DNA of 48,988 nucleotides from an uncultured Paraprevotella sp. (GCA_900548345.1 URKA01000024.1:1-48988), one strand, 5' to 3'. Positions 8,435-16,811 are shown, counted from the first letter of the stretch. A program made the numbers and translations. Notes: generated by a model not told the origin, from the sequence alone.

Positions 8435-8860
8435 ATGTTACAACCGAAAAGAACAAAATATAGAAGACCGCAAAAGGGGCGTTGCAAGGGTAACGCTCAG
8501 CGCGGAAACCAGTTGGCTTTCGGATCATTCGGTATAAAGTCTCTTGATACGCATTGGATTACAAGCCGTCAGATTGAAGCTGCCCGTGTTGCCGTAACTC
8601 GTTATATGCAGCGTGAAGGTCAGATTTGGATTCGCATTTTCCCGGATAAACCTATTACCAAGAAGCCTGCGGATGTGCGTATGGGTAAAGGTAAGGGAGA
8701 TCCTGTAGGATATGTATTCCCGATAACCCCAGGGCGTATCATCTTTGAAGTAGAGGGTGTCTCTTATGAGATTGCAAAAGAGGCTTTACGTCTTGCAGCT
8801 CAGAAACTTCCTGTTACAACTAAGTTTATTGTTAGACGTGATTACGATAAAAACGCTTGA
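8435..8860 (+). CDS. rplP: 50S ribosomal protein uL16
   Basis: This 141-aa protein is uL16, which helps position the A-site tRNA. Recognisable features are 'MLQPKRTKYRRPQKGR', the flexible loop 'GNQLAFGSFGIKSL' and 'RMGKGKGDPVGYVFPI'. Length is normal. Its TGA stop at 8858-8860 lies 5 nt before the chosen rpmC start. Confidence 0.97.
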   Translation: MLQPKRTKYRRPQKGRCKGNAQRGNQLAFGSFGIKSLDTHWITSRQIEAARVAVTRYMQREGQIWIRIFPDKPITKKPADVRMGKGKGDPVGYVFPITPGRIIFEVEGVSYEIAKEALRLAAQKLPVTTKFIVRRDYDKNA

Positions 8861-8865
8861 TGATT

Positions 8866-9060
8866 ATGAAGACTGCAGAAATAAAAGAGTTGGCAACCAA
8901 CGAATTGGTTGAGCGTATTCAGGCTGAAGAAGCTAATTATACTCAGATGTTGCTAAACCATTCTATCTCTCCGCTGGAGAATCCTGCACAGATTAAAGCT
9001 GCGCGTCGTAATATTGCTCGTATGAAGACTGTATTACGTCTGAGAGAACTTAATAAATAA
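8866..9060 (+). CDS. rpmC: 50S ribosomal protein uL29
   Basis: This 64-aa two-helix protein is uL29 at the tunnel exit. I start it at the ATG at 8866 (MKTAEIKELATNELVERI), which gives the usual N-terminus. Upstream in-frame TTG (8857) and ATG (8860) codons would add two or three residues and overlap rplP. The conserved 'ARRNIARMKTVLRLREL' is at the C-terminus. It sits between rplP and rpsQ as expected. Confidence 0.93.
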   Translation: MKTAEIKELATNELVERIQAEEANYTQMLLNHSISPLENPAQIKAARRNIARMKTVLRLRELNK

Positions 9061-9073
9061 TAATGGTCCACAC

Positions 9074-9331
9074 ATGGAAGCTAGAAATTTAAGAAAGACA
9101 AGAACGGGTGTTGTAGTAAGCGACAAAATGGATAAGACCATTGTTGTTGCCGCTAAGTTCAAGGAGAAACACCCTATTTATGGTAAGTTCGTTTCCAAAA
9201 CGAAAAAATACCATGCTCACGACGAGAAAAATGACTGCCACGTAGGTGATACTGTGTTGATTATGGAAACTCGTCCTTTGAGTAAGACTAAGAGTTGGAG
9301 AGTTGTAGAAATCGTAGAAAGAGCTAAGTAA
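9074..9331 (+). CDS. rpsQ: 30S ribosomal protein uS17
   Basis: This 85-aa OB-fold protein is uS17, an early 16S rRNA binder. Signatures are 'RNLRKTRTGVVVSDKMDKT', 'KKYHAHDEKNDCHVGDTV' and 'RPLSKTKSWRVVEIVERAK'. It ends 2 nt before rplN, which suggests coupled translation. The ATG at 9074 follows the sequence TCCACAC without a Shine-Dalgarno. Confidence 0.97.
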   Translation: MEARNLRKTRTGVVVSDKMDKTIVVAAKFKEKHPIYGKFVSKTKKYHAHDEKNDCHVGDTVLIMETRPLSKTKSWRVVEIVERAK

Positions 9332-9333
9332 TT

Positions 9334-9699
9334 ATGATACAAGCAGAATCTAGATTGGTTGTTGCAGACAATAGCGGTGCGCGTGAAGCACTCTGTATCC
9401 GTGTTTTGGGCGGTACAAGAAGACGCTATGCCTCTGTAGGTGATGTGATTGTCGTTTCTGTAAAGAGCGTTATCCCATCAAGTGATATTAAAAAAGGTGC
9501 AGTATCAAAGGCTTTGATTGTACGTACGAAAAAGGAAGTCCGTCGTGCAGACGGATCATATATCCGTTTTGATGATAATGCTTGCGTGTTGTTGAACAAT
9601 GCAGGTGAGTTGAGAGGAAGTCGTATATTCGGTCCTGTTGCCCGTGAGTTGCGTGCTGCAAACATGAAAGTTGTTTCTTTGGCACCTGAAGTACTTTAA
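9334..9699 (+). CDS. rplN: 50S ribosomal protein uL14
   Basis: This 121-aa protein is uL14, which forms intersubunit bridges and is the binding site of the silencing factor RsfS in other bacteria. It starts 'MIQAESRLVVADNSGAREA' and ends 'REANMKVVSLAPEVL'-like (observed RELRAANMKVVSLAPEVL). Length is normal. It starts the spc operon part of the superoperon; no separate promoter is obvious. Confidence 0.97.
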   Translation: MIQAESRLVVADNSGAREALCIRVLGGTRRRYASVGDVIVVSVKSVIPSSDIKKGAVSKALIVRTKKEVRRADGSYIRFDDNACVLLNNAGELRGSRIFGPVARELRAANMKVVSLAPEVL

Positions 9700-9718
9700 T
9701 TTTTTAAGAAATAAAGTA

Positions 9719-10039
9719 ATGAGTAAGTTACATATTAAAAAAGGCGATACAGTTTACGTGAATGCCGGTGAGTCAAAAGGACGGACAGGTAAAGTGTTGA
9801 AGGTATTTGTGGAAAAACGCCGTGCCATTGTCGAAGGATTGAATATGGTTTCAAAGAGCCAAAAGCCCAGTGCAAAGAATCCTCAAGGAGGAATCGTTAA
9901 GCAGGAAGCTTCCATCCATATTTCAAACTTGAATGTTGTTGATCCGAAGACTGGTAAGCCGACACGTATTGGTAGAAAATTAAATGCTGACGGAAAATTG
10001 GTTCGTTACGCAAAAAAATCAGGAGAGGAGATTAAGTAA
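9719..10039 (+). CDS. rplX: 50S ribosomal protein uL24
   Basis: This 106-aa protein is uL24, an assembly initiator near the tunnel exit. The KOW motif is in 'IKKGDTVYVNAGESKGRTG'. I use the ATG at 9719 (MSKLHIKKGD). A longer frame beginning at 9671 overlaps rplN and lacks homology in its first residues. The stop overlaps the rplE start by one base (TAATG at 10037-10041). Confidence 0.96.
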   Translation: MSKLHIKKGDTVYVNAGESKGRTGKVLKVFVEKRRAIVEGLNMVSKSQKPSAKNPQGGIVKQEASIHISNLNVVDPKTGKPTRIGRKLNADGKLVRYAKKSGEEIK

Positions 10040-10596
10040 TGGGAAATACTGCAAGCCTTAAAAAAGAATATGCAGAGCGTATAGCTCCTGCTTTGAAGAA
10101 ACAGTTTAACTATTCTTCAAACATGCAGATTCCTGTACTCAAGAAGATTGTGATTAATCAGGGCTTGGGTATGGCAACTGCCGACAAGAAGATTATTGAT
10201 GTGGCTATCAATGAAATTACCGCAATTACTGGACAGAAAGCTGTTGCGACACTTTCCAGAAAGGACGTTGCAAATTTCAAATTGCGTAAAAAGATGCCTA
10301 TCGGTGTAATGGTTACTTTGCGTCGTGAAAGAATGTATGAGTTCCTTGAGAAACTTGTACGTGTGGCTTTGCCCCGAATTCGTGACTTTAAAGGTATCGA
10401 AAGTAAATTTGACGGCCGTGGCAATTACACGTTAGGTATACAGGAACAAATTATTTTCCCGGAGATTAATATCGATTCGATTGAACGCATTCTTGGTATG
10501 AATATTACTTTCGTAACAACAGCCAAGACGGATGAAGAAGGTTATGCCCTGCTCAAGGAGTTTGGTCTTCCTTTTAAAAACGCTAAAAACGATTAA
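10039..10596 (+). CDS. rplE: 50S ribosomal protein uL5
   Basis: This 185-aa protein is uL5, which binds 5S rRNA and contacts the P-site tRNA. Motifs include 'VLKKIVINQGLGMA', 'GIMVTLRRERMYEFL'-like text (observed GVMVTLRRERMYEFL) and 'LGIQEQIIFPEINID'. Its start overlaps the rplX stop. Length is typical, and rpsN follows after 9 nt. Confidence 0.97.
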   Translation: MGNTASLKKEYAERIAPALKKQFNYSSNMQIPVLKKIVINQGLGMATADKKIIDVAINEITAITGQKAVATLSRKDVANFKLRKKMPIGVMVTLRRERMYEFLEKLVRVALPRIRDFKGIESKFDGRGNYTLGIQEQIIFPEINIDSIERILGMNITFVTTAKTDEEGYALLKEFGLPFKNAKND

Positions 10597-10605
10597 TTAT
10601 ATACT

Positions 10606-10905
10606 ATGGCAAAAGAATCAATGAAGGCTCGTGAAGTTAAAAGAGCCAAGATGGTAGCTAAATATGCCGAGAAACGTGCTGCTTTGAAGAAAATCGTGAA
10701 TACAGGTGAACCTGTAGAAGCTTTTGAGGCAGCCCAGAAGTTACAGCGTATTCCGAAGAATGCCAATCCTATCCGTTTGCACAATCGTTGCAAATTGACT
10801 GGACGTCCGAAAGGTTATATCCGTCAGTTCGGAATCTCACGTATCCAGTTTCGTGAGATGGCTTCAAGCGGTTTGATTCCCGGTGTAAAGAAGTCAAGTT
10901 GGTAA
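10606..10905 (+). CDS. rpsN: 30S ribosomal protein uS14, zinc-free long form
   Basis: This 99-aa protein is uS14 of the 30S head. It has the conserved core 'RLHNRCKLTGRPKGYIRQFG' and the tail 'LIPGVKKSSW'. Only one cysteine is present, so the CxxC pairs of the short zinc-binding form are absent. This is the long zinc-independent type. A small hairpin (10923-10937) lies in the 51-nt gap before rpsH. Confidence 0.97.
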   Translation: MAKESMKAREVKRAKMVAKYAEKRAALKKIVNTGEPVEAFEAAQKLQRIPKNANPIRLHNRCKLTGRPKGYIRQFGISRIQFREMASSGLIPGVKKSSW

Positions 10906-10922
10906 TTTATTATTTAATATTG

Positions 10923-10937
10923 TCGGGAGAGTCCCGA
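10923..10937 (+). promoter_or_regulatory. Small GC-rich hairpin before rpsH
   Basis: TCGGGA (10923-10928) and TCCCGA (10932-10937) form a 6-bp stem with a GAG loop inside an otherwise AT-rich 51-nt gap between rpsN and rpsH. It might take part in spc operon regulation, but nothing beyond the pairing supports this. Confidence 0.35.
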
Positions 10938-10956
10938 TTAATTAATTTCATATAAA

Positions 10957-11352
10957 ATGACAGATCCAATAGCAGATTATTTGACGCGTCTGAGAAATGC
11001 AATTCAGGCAAAGCACAGAATAGTAGAAGTGCCTGCGTCGAATTTGAAAAAGGAGATTACGAAAATCCTTTTTGAGAAGGGCTATATCTTGAACTACAAA
11101 TTTGTAGAAGATGGTCCTCAGGGAACAATCAAAATGGCACTGAAGTATGATTCAGTGAACAAGGTCAACGCTATTAAGAAGTTGATCCGTGTATCTACTC
11201 CTGGTATGCGTAAGTATACGGGATATAAAGATATGCCGAGAGTTATTAACGGATTGGGTATTGCTATCATATCTACATCCAAAGGTGTTATGACTGATAA
11301 AGAAGCATCTGATCTTAAGATCGGGGGCGAGGTTCTTTGTTACATATATTAA
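10957..11352 (+). CDS. rpsH: 30S ribosomal protein uS8
   Basis: This 131-aa protein is uS8, a central-domain 16S rRNA binder and known translational repressor of the spc operon in E. coli. It starts 'MTDPIADYLTRLRNAIQAKH' and ends with the conserved 'TSKGVMTDKEA' followed by 'GGEVLCYIY'. Length is normal. rplF starts 14 nt later behind an uncommonly good Shine-Dalgarno. Confidence 0.97.
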   Translation: MTDPIADYLTRLRNAIQAKHRIVEVPASNLKKEITKILFEKGYILNYKFVEDGPQGTIKMALKYDSVNKVNAIKKLIRVSTPGMRKYTGYKDMPRVINGLGIAIISTSKGVMTDKEASDLKIGGEVLCYIY

Positions 11353-11366
11353 TTGGAGGATATAAT

Positions 11367-11939
11367 ATGTCAAGAATAGGAAAATTACCGGTTAACATTC
11401 CCGCTGGCGTTACAGTTTCTGTAAGCGATGAGAATGTGGTTTCTGTAAAAGGACCAAAAGGTGAACTGAAGCAGGCTGTACATCCTTCAATCAAGTTGAA
11501 TATTGTAGATTCTGAGATTACTTTTACGATTGATGAAGAGAATGATACTGTGGAAACAAAGCAGAAGCAGGCTTTCCATGGTTTATATCGTTCATTGGTT
11601 CACAATATGGTCGTTGGTGTTTCTGAAGGTTATGTGAAGAAGTTGGAACTTGTCGGTGTCGGTTTCCGCGCCAGCAATCAGGGTAATCTGATAGAGTTTT
11701 CATTAGGTTATACGCATAGTATATTTCTCCAGCTGCCGGCAGAAGTCAAGGTTGAGACTAAGTCTGAAAGAAACCAGAATCCTCTTATTATATTGGAATC
11801 TTGCGACAAACAATTGTTAGGTCAGGTTTGTGCAAAGATTCGTTCTTTCCGTATGCCTGAACCCTACAAAGGAAAAGGTGTTTTGTTCGTTGGCGAACAG
11901 ATCCGTAGAAAGTCTGGTAAGTCGGCTGGTGCCAAATAA
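11367..11939 (+). CDS. rplF: 50S ribosomal protein uL6
   Basis: This 190-aa protein is uL6, located near the sarcin-ricin loop. The two tandem alpha/beta domains are visible: 'MSRIGKLPVNIPAGV' begins the first, and 'EPYKGKGVLFVGEQIRRKSG' is the conserved C-terminal signature. I choose the ATG at 11367 because GGAGG (11355-11359) stands 7 nt upstream. The in-frame ATG at 11337 would add ten unrelated residues overlapping rpsH. Confidence 0.97.
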   Translation: MSRIGKLPVNIPAGVTVSVSDENVVSVKGPKGELKQAVHPSIKLNIVDSEITFTIDEENDTVETKQKQAFHGLYRSLVHNMVVGVSEGYVKKLELVGVGFRASNQGNLIEFSLGYTHSIFLQLPAEVKVETKSERNQNPLIILESCDKQLLGQVCAKIRSFRMPEPYKGKGVLFVGEQIRRKSGKSAGAK

Positions 11940-11957
11940 TTTTAAAATTGTAAGATT

Positions 11958-12299
11958 ATGATAACGAAATTAGAAAGACGAATCAAAATCAAATATAGAG
12001 TACGCAATAAGATTTCAGGTACTGCTGAACGTCCGCGTATGTCAGTGTTTAGAAGTAACAAACAGATTTACGTTCAGGTCATCAACGATATGACGGGTAA
12101 AACTTTGGTTGCTGCATCTTCATTAGGAATGGAAACTATGCCTAAGAAAGAGCAGGCTGCCAAGGTGGGCGAACTGATTGCAAAGAAAGCATTGGAAGCT
12201 GGTATCACGACTGTTGTTTTTGACCGTAACGGTTACTTGTATCACGGTAGAGTGAAAGAAGTTGCAGACGCAGCACGTAACGGTGGACTTAAATTTTAA
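11958..12299 (+). CDS. rplR: 50S ribosomal protein uL18
   Basis: This 113-aa protein is uL18, which binds 5S rRNA together with uL5. The core 'RPRMSVFRSNKQIYVQVIND' and the ending 'VVFDRNGYLYHGRVKEVADA' followed by 'ARNGGLKF' are family hallmarks. Length is normal. It lies 6 nt before rpsE, so translation is probably coupled. Confidence 0.97.
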   Translation: MITKLERRIKIKYRVRNKISGTAERPRMSVFRSNKQIYVQVINDMTGKTLVAASSLGMETMPKKEQAAKVGELIAKKALEAGITTVVFDRNGYLYHGRVKEVADAARNGGLKF

Positions 12300-12305
12300 T
12301 GGATT

Positions 12306-12818
12306 ATGGCAATTAATAGAGTAAAGATAAGCAGTGATATCGAATTAAAAGATAGATTGGTTGCTATCAACCGTGTTACCAAGGTGACAAAAGGTGGTAG
12401 AACCTTTACTTTCGCCGCCATTGTTGTGGTTGGTAATGGTGAAGGTATCATTGGCTGGGGACTTGGTAAAGCTGGAGAAGTAACAGCTGCTATTGCTAAG
12501 GGCGTAGAGGCTGCCAAGAAGAATTTGGTGAAGGTTCCCGTATTGAATGGTACTGTACCTCATGAACAGAACGCTAAGTTTGGTGGTGCGGAAGTATTCA
12601 TCAAGCCGGCTTCTACCGGTACCGGTGTTGTGGCAGGTGGTGCCATGCGTGCTGTACTTGAGAGTGTAGGTGTGACAGACTGTTTGGCAAAATCCAAAGG
12701 TTCGTCAAATCCTCATAATTTGGTAAAGGCTACGATTTTGGCATTGGCCGAGATGCGTGATGCAAGAACTATTGCACAGAACCGTGGTGTAAATTTGGAT
12801 AAAGTATTTAGAGGATAA
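12306..12818 (+). CDS. rpsE: 30S ribosomal protein uS5
   Basis: This 170-aa protein is uS5, which contributes to decoding fidelity and mRNA helicase activity. The N-terminal double-stranded RNA-binding-like domain contains 'VTKVTKGGRTFTFAAIVVVG', the region where spectinomycin-resistance changes occur in other bacteria. The C-terminal domain includes 'GVTDCLAKSKGSSNPHN'. The stop TAA (12816-12818) contributes to the rpmD Shine-Dalgarno AAGGAGG. Confidence 0.97.
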   Translation: MAINRVKISSDIELKDRLVAINRVTKVTKGGRTFTFAAIVVVGNGEGIIGWGLGKAGEVTAAIAKGVEAAKKNLVKVPVLNGTVPHEQNAKFGGAEVFIKPASTGTGVVAGGAMRAVLESVGVTDCLAKSKGSSNPHNLVKATILALAEMRDARTIAQNRGVNLDKVFRG

Positions 12819-12829
12819 GGAGGTTTTTT

Positions 12830-13006
12830 ATGGCAACAATTAAAGTAAAGCAGATTAAGAGCAGAATCGGAGCTCCTAAAGATCAGAAAAGAACGCTGGA
12901 TACTTTGGGCTTGAAGAAACTCAATCACATTGTTGAAGTGGAAGATACTCCCTCTACTCGCGGTATGGTTCATAAAGTGCATCACTTGGTAACCATCGTA
13001 GATTAA
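12830..13006 (+). CDS. rpmD: 50S ribosomal protein uL30
   Basis: This 58-aa protein is uL30. It begins MATIKVKQIKSRIGAPK and contains 'LDTLGLKKLNHIVEVEDT' and 'GMVHKVHHLVTIVD', all typical. It is short, but position between rpsE and rplO and the sequence leave little doubt. A strong Shine-Dalgarno AAGGAGG (12817-12823) lies 6 nt before the ATG, which is rare in Bacteroidetes. Confidence 0.97.
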   Translation: MATIKVKQIKSRIGAPKDQKRTLDTLGLKKLNHIVEVEDTPSTRGMVHKVHHLVTIVD

Positions 13007-13031
13007 TTATTTACTATTAAACTAAGACGAA

Positions 13032-13478
13032 ATGAAATTAAATACTTTAAAACCAGCTTGTGGTTCTGTTCATACTCGTAAAAGAGTAGGTCGTGGTGCC
13101 GGTTCCGGTTTGGGCGGTACTTCAACTCGCGGACACAAGGGTGCTAAGTCTAGATCTGGTTATAAGAAAAAGATCGGTTTTGAAGGCGGTCAGATGCCAT
13201 TGCAGCGTCGTTTGCCGAAATTCGGTTTTAAGAATATCAATCGTGTAGAATATCAGGCCGTAAATATCGGTAATATTCAGGAATTGGTTGCCGCCAAGAA
13301 TCTGGAGAAAGTCGGTATTGCTGAAATGATTGCTGCCGGATGGGTGTCAGCCGGTCGGTTGGTGAAAGTTTTGGGTAACGGTCAACTTACTTCTAAGGTT
13401 GATGTAGAGGCAAACGCATTCTCCAAGAGTGCAGAAGCTGCTATCGAGGCAGCTGGTGGTAAAGCTACAAAACTGTAA
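13032..13478 (+). CDS. rplO: 50S ribosomal protein uL15
   Basis: This 148-aa protein is uL15, a late assembly protein of the 50S subunit. The glycine-rich N-terminal tail 'KRVGRGAGSGLGGTSTRGHK' and 'FEGGQMPLQRRLPKFGFKN' are diagnostic. The C-terminal globular domain is complete. secY begins 4 nt after its stop codon. Confidence 0.97.
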   Translation: MKLNTLKPACGSVHTRKRVGRGAGSGLGGTSTRGHKGAKSRSGYKKKIGFEGGQMPLQRRLPKFGFKNINRVEYQAVNIGNIQELVAAKNLEKVGIAEMIAAGWVSAGRLVKVLGNGQLTSKVDVEANAFSKSAEAAIEAAGGKATKL

Positions 13479-13482
13479 TTCG

Positions 13483-14826
13483 ATGAAGAAAATAATAGAA
13501 ACCTTTAAGAACATATGGAAGATTGAGGATCTGAGAACACGGATCCTCATCACCATTGGCTTTATAGCCATATATCGTTTCGGAGCATTTGTCGTGTTGC
13601 CGGGTATTGATCCTGCACAGTTGGCTGCATTGCAACAGCAGACGAAGGATGGCTTGATGTCTTTATTGAATATGTTCTCTGGAGGTGCATTTTCAAACGC
13701 GTCCATTTTTGCATTGGGTATCATGCCTTACATTTCTGCGTCCATTGTGATTCAGTTGTTGGGTATTGCAGTTCCTGCATTCCAGAAGATGCAACGTGAA
13801 GGTGAAAGCGGCCGTCGCAAGATGAATCAGTATACGCGTTATCTGACGATATTCATTCTTTTGTTTCAGGCTCCCGCATATCTTTTGAATTTGAGAGGGC
13901 AGGCTGCGAATGCGTTGAGTCCTTCAGTCAATGGGACATTCTTCTTGATAACCTCTATGATTATTCTTGCAGCCGGCAGTATGTTTATCCTTTGGTTGGG
14001 TGAACGCATCACGGACAAGGGTATCGGTAATGGTGTGTCAATGATTATTATGATTGGTATCATTGCACGTCTTCCGGAAGCATTCGTTCAGGAGTTTTCT
14101 GCTCGTTTGACCAATGCAAGTGGCGGTGGTATGACGATGTTCATCATTGAACTTGTTATTTTGCTTTTCGTGGTTTGTGCAGCCATTCTGATGGTGCAGG
14201 GAACCCGGAAGGTCCCCGTGCAATATGCAAAGCGCGTTGTGGGTGGCCAGCAATTCGGCGGTGCACGTCAGTACATTCCGTTGAAACTGTTTGCAGCCAA
14301 TGTGATGCCTATTATTTTTGCACAAGCATTGATGTTCATTCCGATTACTCTGATAGGATTCTCTTCTGATCAGGCTACTCCTTTCATGCAAAAGATGGTA
14401 GACCATACAAGTTGGTTGTACAATGTGATTTTCGCGCTATTGATTATAGCATTCACGTATTTCTATACGGCGATTACATTGAATCCTGTGCAGATGGCAG
14501 AAGATATGAAGCGTAACAATGGCTTTATTCCTGGTATCAAACCGGGTAAGGATACAGCGGAATATATTGACCGCATTATGTCCCGTATTACATTGCCGGG
14601 CTCTTTAGGTTTGGCACTTATTGCTTGTATGCCTGCTTTTGCCGGTCTGTTGGATGTGAAGGCTGAATTTGCTCAGTTCTTCGGAGGAACTTCATTGCTG
14701 ATTCTTGTAGGTGTCGTATTGGATACCTTGCAGCAAATTGAGAGTCATCTGCTGATGAGACATTATGACGGTCTGTTGAGTTCCGGAAGGATTTACGGTC
14801 GTTCAGGTGGTGTTTCTGCCTATTAA
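13483..14826 (+). CDS. secY: Protein translocase subunit SecY
   Basis: This 447-aa integral membrane protein forms the channel of the Sec translocon with SecE and SecG in the inner membrane. About ten transmembrane helices can be read. Landmarks are 'FGAFVVLPGIDPAQL' after helix 1, 'ITDKGIGNGVSMIIMIGI', and the cytosolic loop 'QGTRKVPVQYAKRVVGG'. I start at 13483 (MKKIIETFKNIWKIED), 4 nt after rplO; the in-frame ATG at 13429 lies inside rplO. All the secreted proteins in this window depend on this machinery. Confidence 0.98.
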   Translation: MKKIIETFKNIWKIEDLRTRILITIGFIAIYRFGAFVVLPGIDPAQLAALQQQTKDGLMSLLNMFSGGAFSNASIFALGIMPYISASIVIQLLGIAVPAFQKMQREGESGRRKMNQYTRYLTIFILLFQAPAYLLNLRGQAANALSPSVNGTFFLITSMIILAAGSMFILWLGERITDKGIGNGVSMIIMIGIIARLPEAFVQEFSARLTNASGGGMTMFIIELVILLFVVCAAILMVQGTRKVPVQYAKRVVGGQQFGGARQYIPLKLFAANVMPIIFAQALMFIPITLIGFSSDQATPFMQKMVDHTSWLYNVIFALLIIAFTYFYTAITLNPVQMAEDMKRNNGFIPGIKPGKDTAEYIDRIMSRITLPGSLGLALIACMPAFAGLLDVKAEFAQFFGGTSLLILVGVVLDTLQQIESHLLMRHYDGLLSSGRIYGRSGGVSAY

Positions 14827-14834
14827 GATATGAT

Positions 14835-15629
14835 ATGATATTTCTTAAAACAGAAGATGAGATAGAGTTGATGCGGGCGGCAAACCTTCTGGTGGCCGAT
14901 ACATTGACTGAAATCGCTAAAAATATCAGGCCGGGAGTGACGACCAAGGAGTTGGATACACTTGCGGAAACATACATAAGAGATCATGGGGCGGTGCCTA
15001 CGTTCAAAGGTTTTCCCAATCCTTACGGTGGCCCGTTTCCTGCATCGATTTGTACTTCCGTCAATGATGAAGTCGTTCACGGCATCCCCAATGACAGACC
15101 GCTTGAGGACGGTGACATCGTCTCTGTGGATTGCGGGACGTTATTAGAGGGATATAATGGAGATTCGTGCTATACGTTTTGTGTAGGAGATGTTGCGGAA
15201 GACATAAGACATTTGTTGAAAGTGACGAAAGAGTCTCTCTATTTAGGTATTGAGGCGGCTTTAACCGGTAAGCGGATCGGTGATATCGGGTTTGCGGTGC
15301 AACAGCATTGCGAGTCCCATGGATACGGGGTAGTCCGTGAATTCGTAGGGCACGGTATCGGCAAAGAAATGCATGAGGAGCCTGCGGTTCCCAACTATGG
15401 GCGGCGCGGAAACGGCACTTTGCTTAAAAACGGTTTGTGTATTGCCATTGAGCCTATGATAACGTTGGGTTCGCCCAAAATCGGCATGATGCCAGATCGT
15501 TGGACCATCAAGACAACGGATGGAAAGTGTGCTGCTCATTTTGAGCATACGATAGCGATACATCACGGTAAAGCGGATATCTTATCTTCGTTTGAAGGAA
15601 TAGAACAAGTAGAAGGAAAATTATATTAA
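14835..15629 (+). CDS. map: Methionine aminopeptidase, type I
   Basis: This 264-aa enzyme removes the initiator methionine from nascent proteins. The pita-bread fold metal ligands are visible: Asp in 'IVSVDCGT', Asp in 'YNGDSCYTF', His in 'GHGIGKEMHEEP', Glu in 'CIAIEPMI' and Glu in 'HFEHTIAI'. There is no N-terminal extension, as in the E. coli enzyme. It lies between secY and infA, the usual Bacteroidetes order, and ends 2 nt before infA. Confidence 0.97.
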   Translation: MIFLKTEDEIELMRAANLLVADTLTEIAKNIRPGVTTKELDTLAETYIRDHGAVPTFKGFPNPYGGPFPASICTSVNDEVVHGIPNDRPLEDGDIVSVDCGTLLEGYNGDSCYTFCVGDVAEDIRHLLKVTKESLYLGIEAALTGKRIGDIGFAVQQHCESHGYGVVREFVGHGIGKEMHEEPAVPNYGRRGNGTLLKNGLCIAIEPMITLGSPKIGMMPDRWTIKTTDGKCAAHFEHTIAIHHGKADILSSFEGIEQVEGKLY

Positions 15630-15631
15630 GT

Positions 15632-15850
15632 ATGGCTAAACAGTCAGCGATTGAACAAGATGGTGTGATTATCGAGGCCCTTTCCAATGCAATGTTCAGG
15701 GTTGAGTTGGAGAATGGGCATGAAATCACCGCGCATATCTCAGGCAAAATGAGAATGCACTATATAAAGATTCTGCCCGGAGATAAGGTTAGGGTTGAGA
15801 TGAGTCCTTATGATTTGTCAAAGGGTCGCATTGTATTTAGATATAAATAA
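15632..15850 (+). CDS. infA: Translation initiation factor IF-1
   Basis: This 72-aa S1/OB-fold protein is IF-1, which occupies the A site during initiation. It reads 'MAKQSAIEQDGVIIEALSNA', followed by 'MFRVELENGHEITAHISGKM' and 'LPGDKVRVEMSPYDLSKGRI', all typical of the family. Length matches the family exactly. It lies between map and rpmJ. Confidence 0.98.
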   Translation: MAKQSAIEQDGVIIEALSNAMFRVELENGHEITAHISGKMRMHYIKILPGDKVRVEMSPYDLSKGRIVFRYK

Positions 15851-15863
15851 AACAAGCAAGAAT

Positions 15864-15980
15864 ATGAAAACAAGAGCATCTTTAAAGAAACGTACTCCGG
15901 ACTGCAAAATCGTGCGCCGCAAGGGACGTTTGTATGTTATTAACAAAAAGAACCCTAAGTTTAAGACACGTCAGGGTTAA
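15864..15980 (+). CDS. rpmJ: 50S ribosomal protein bL36, zinc-free form
   Basis: This 38-aa protein is bL36: MKTRASLKKRTPDCKIVRR, then KGRLYVINKKNPKFKTRQG. The family's zinc ligands (three Cys and one His) are reduced to a single Cys, so this copy should not bind zinc. It lies 13 nt after infA and 31 nt before rpsM. It is short but certain from sequence and position. Confidence 0.96.
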   Translation: MKTRASLKKRTPDCKIVRRKGRLYVINKKNPKFKTRQG

Positions 15981-16011
15981 TATTTTATAGCAAAAGAAAT
16001 TAAATAAGTAT

Positions 16012-16392
16012 ATGGCAATAAGAATTGTTGGTGTTGATTTGCCTCAGAACAAGAGAGGCGAAATCGCTTTGACTTATATTTATGGTATAGGTCGTAGTAG
16101 TTCGGCAAAAATCCTTGAGAAAGCCGGTGTAGACAAAGACATCAAAGTAAAGGATTGGACTGACGAGCAGGCCGGTAATATCCGTACTGTGATTAGTACT
16201 GAATACAAGGTTGAAGGAGACCTTCGTTCGGAAATCCAGTTGAATATCAAGCGACTGATGGATATCGGTTGTTATCGTGGTGTTCGTCATCGTATCGGTC
16301 TTCCTGTGCGTGGTCAGAGTACGAAGAACAATGCCCGTACACGTAAGGGTAAGAAGAAGACAGTTGCAAACAAGAAAAAAGCTACTAAATAA
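16012..16392 (+). CDS. rpsM: 30S ribosomal protein uS13
   Basis: This 126-aa protein is uS13 of the 30S head, contacting the P-site tRNA. The H2TH region is 'LTYIYGIGRSSSAKILEKAG', and the C-terminal 'HRIGLPVRGQSTKNNARTRK' is diagnostic. The tail is lysine-rich. It starts the alpha operon part of the cluster, 9 nt before rpsK. Confidence 0.97.
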   Translation: MAIRIVGVDLPQNKRGEIALTYIYGIGRSSSAKILEKAGVDKDIKVKDWTDEQAGNIRTVISTEYKVEGDLRSEIQLNIKRLMDIGCYRGVRHRIGLPVRGQSTKNNARTRKGKKKTVANKKKATK

Positions 16393-16401
16393 TAATTAGA
16401 T

Positions 16402-16791
16402 ATGGCAAAGAAAACAGTCGCAGCTAAGAAAAGAAATGTAAAGGTTGACGCTATGGGACAGTTGCATGTACATAGCTCTTTCAACAATATCATTGTATCT
16501 TTAGCAAACAGTGAAGGTCAGATTATCTCTTGGTCGTCAGCTGGTAAGATGGGATTCCGTGGTTCGAAGAAGAACACTCCCTATGCAGCTCAGATGGCTG
16601 CCCAGGATTGTGCGAAGGTTGCATACGATCTTGGCTTGAGAAAGGTTAAGGCTTATGTAAAAGGACCGGGTAACGGACGTGAATCTGCTATCCGTACCAT
16701 ACATGGAGCTGGCATTGAAGTAATCGAAATCATTGATGTCACTCCATTGCCACACAACGGTTGTCGTCCTCCTAAGAGAAGAAGAGTTTAA
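16402..16791 (+). CDS. rpsK: 30S ribosomal protein uS11
   Basis: This 129-aa protein is uS11 of the 30S platform, lining the E-site mRNA path. 'HVHSSFNNIIVSLANSEGQI', 'MAAQDCAKVAYDLGLRKVKA' and the conserved C-terminus 'PLPHNGCRPPKRRRV' identify it. It is followed by an unusual 111-nt structured gap before rpsD, unlike the tight spacing of its neighbours. Confidence 0.97.
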   Translation: MAKKTVAAKKRNVKVDAMGQLHVHSSFNNIIVSLANSEGQIISWSSAGKMGFRGSKKNTPYAAQMAAQDCAKVAYDLGLRKVKAYVKGPGNGRESAIRTIHGAGIEVIEIIDVTPLPHNGCRPPKRRRV

Positions 16792-16811
16792 TAATAGATA
16801 ACCAATTCAAC

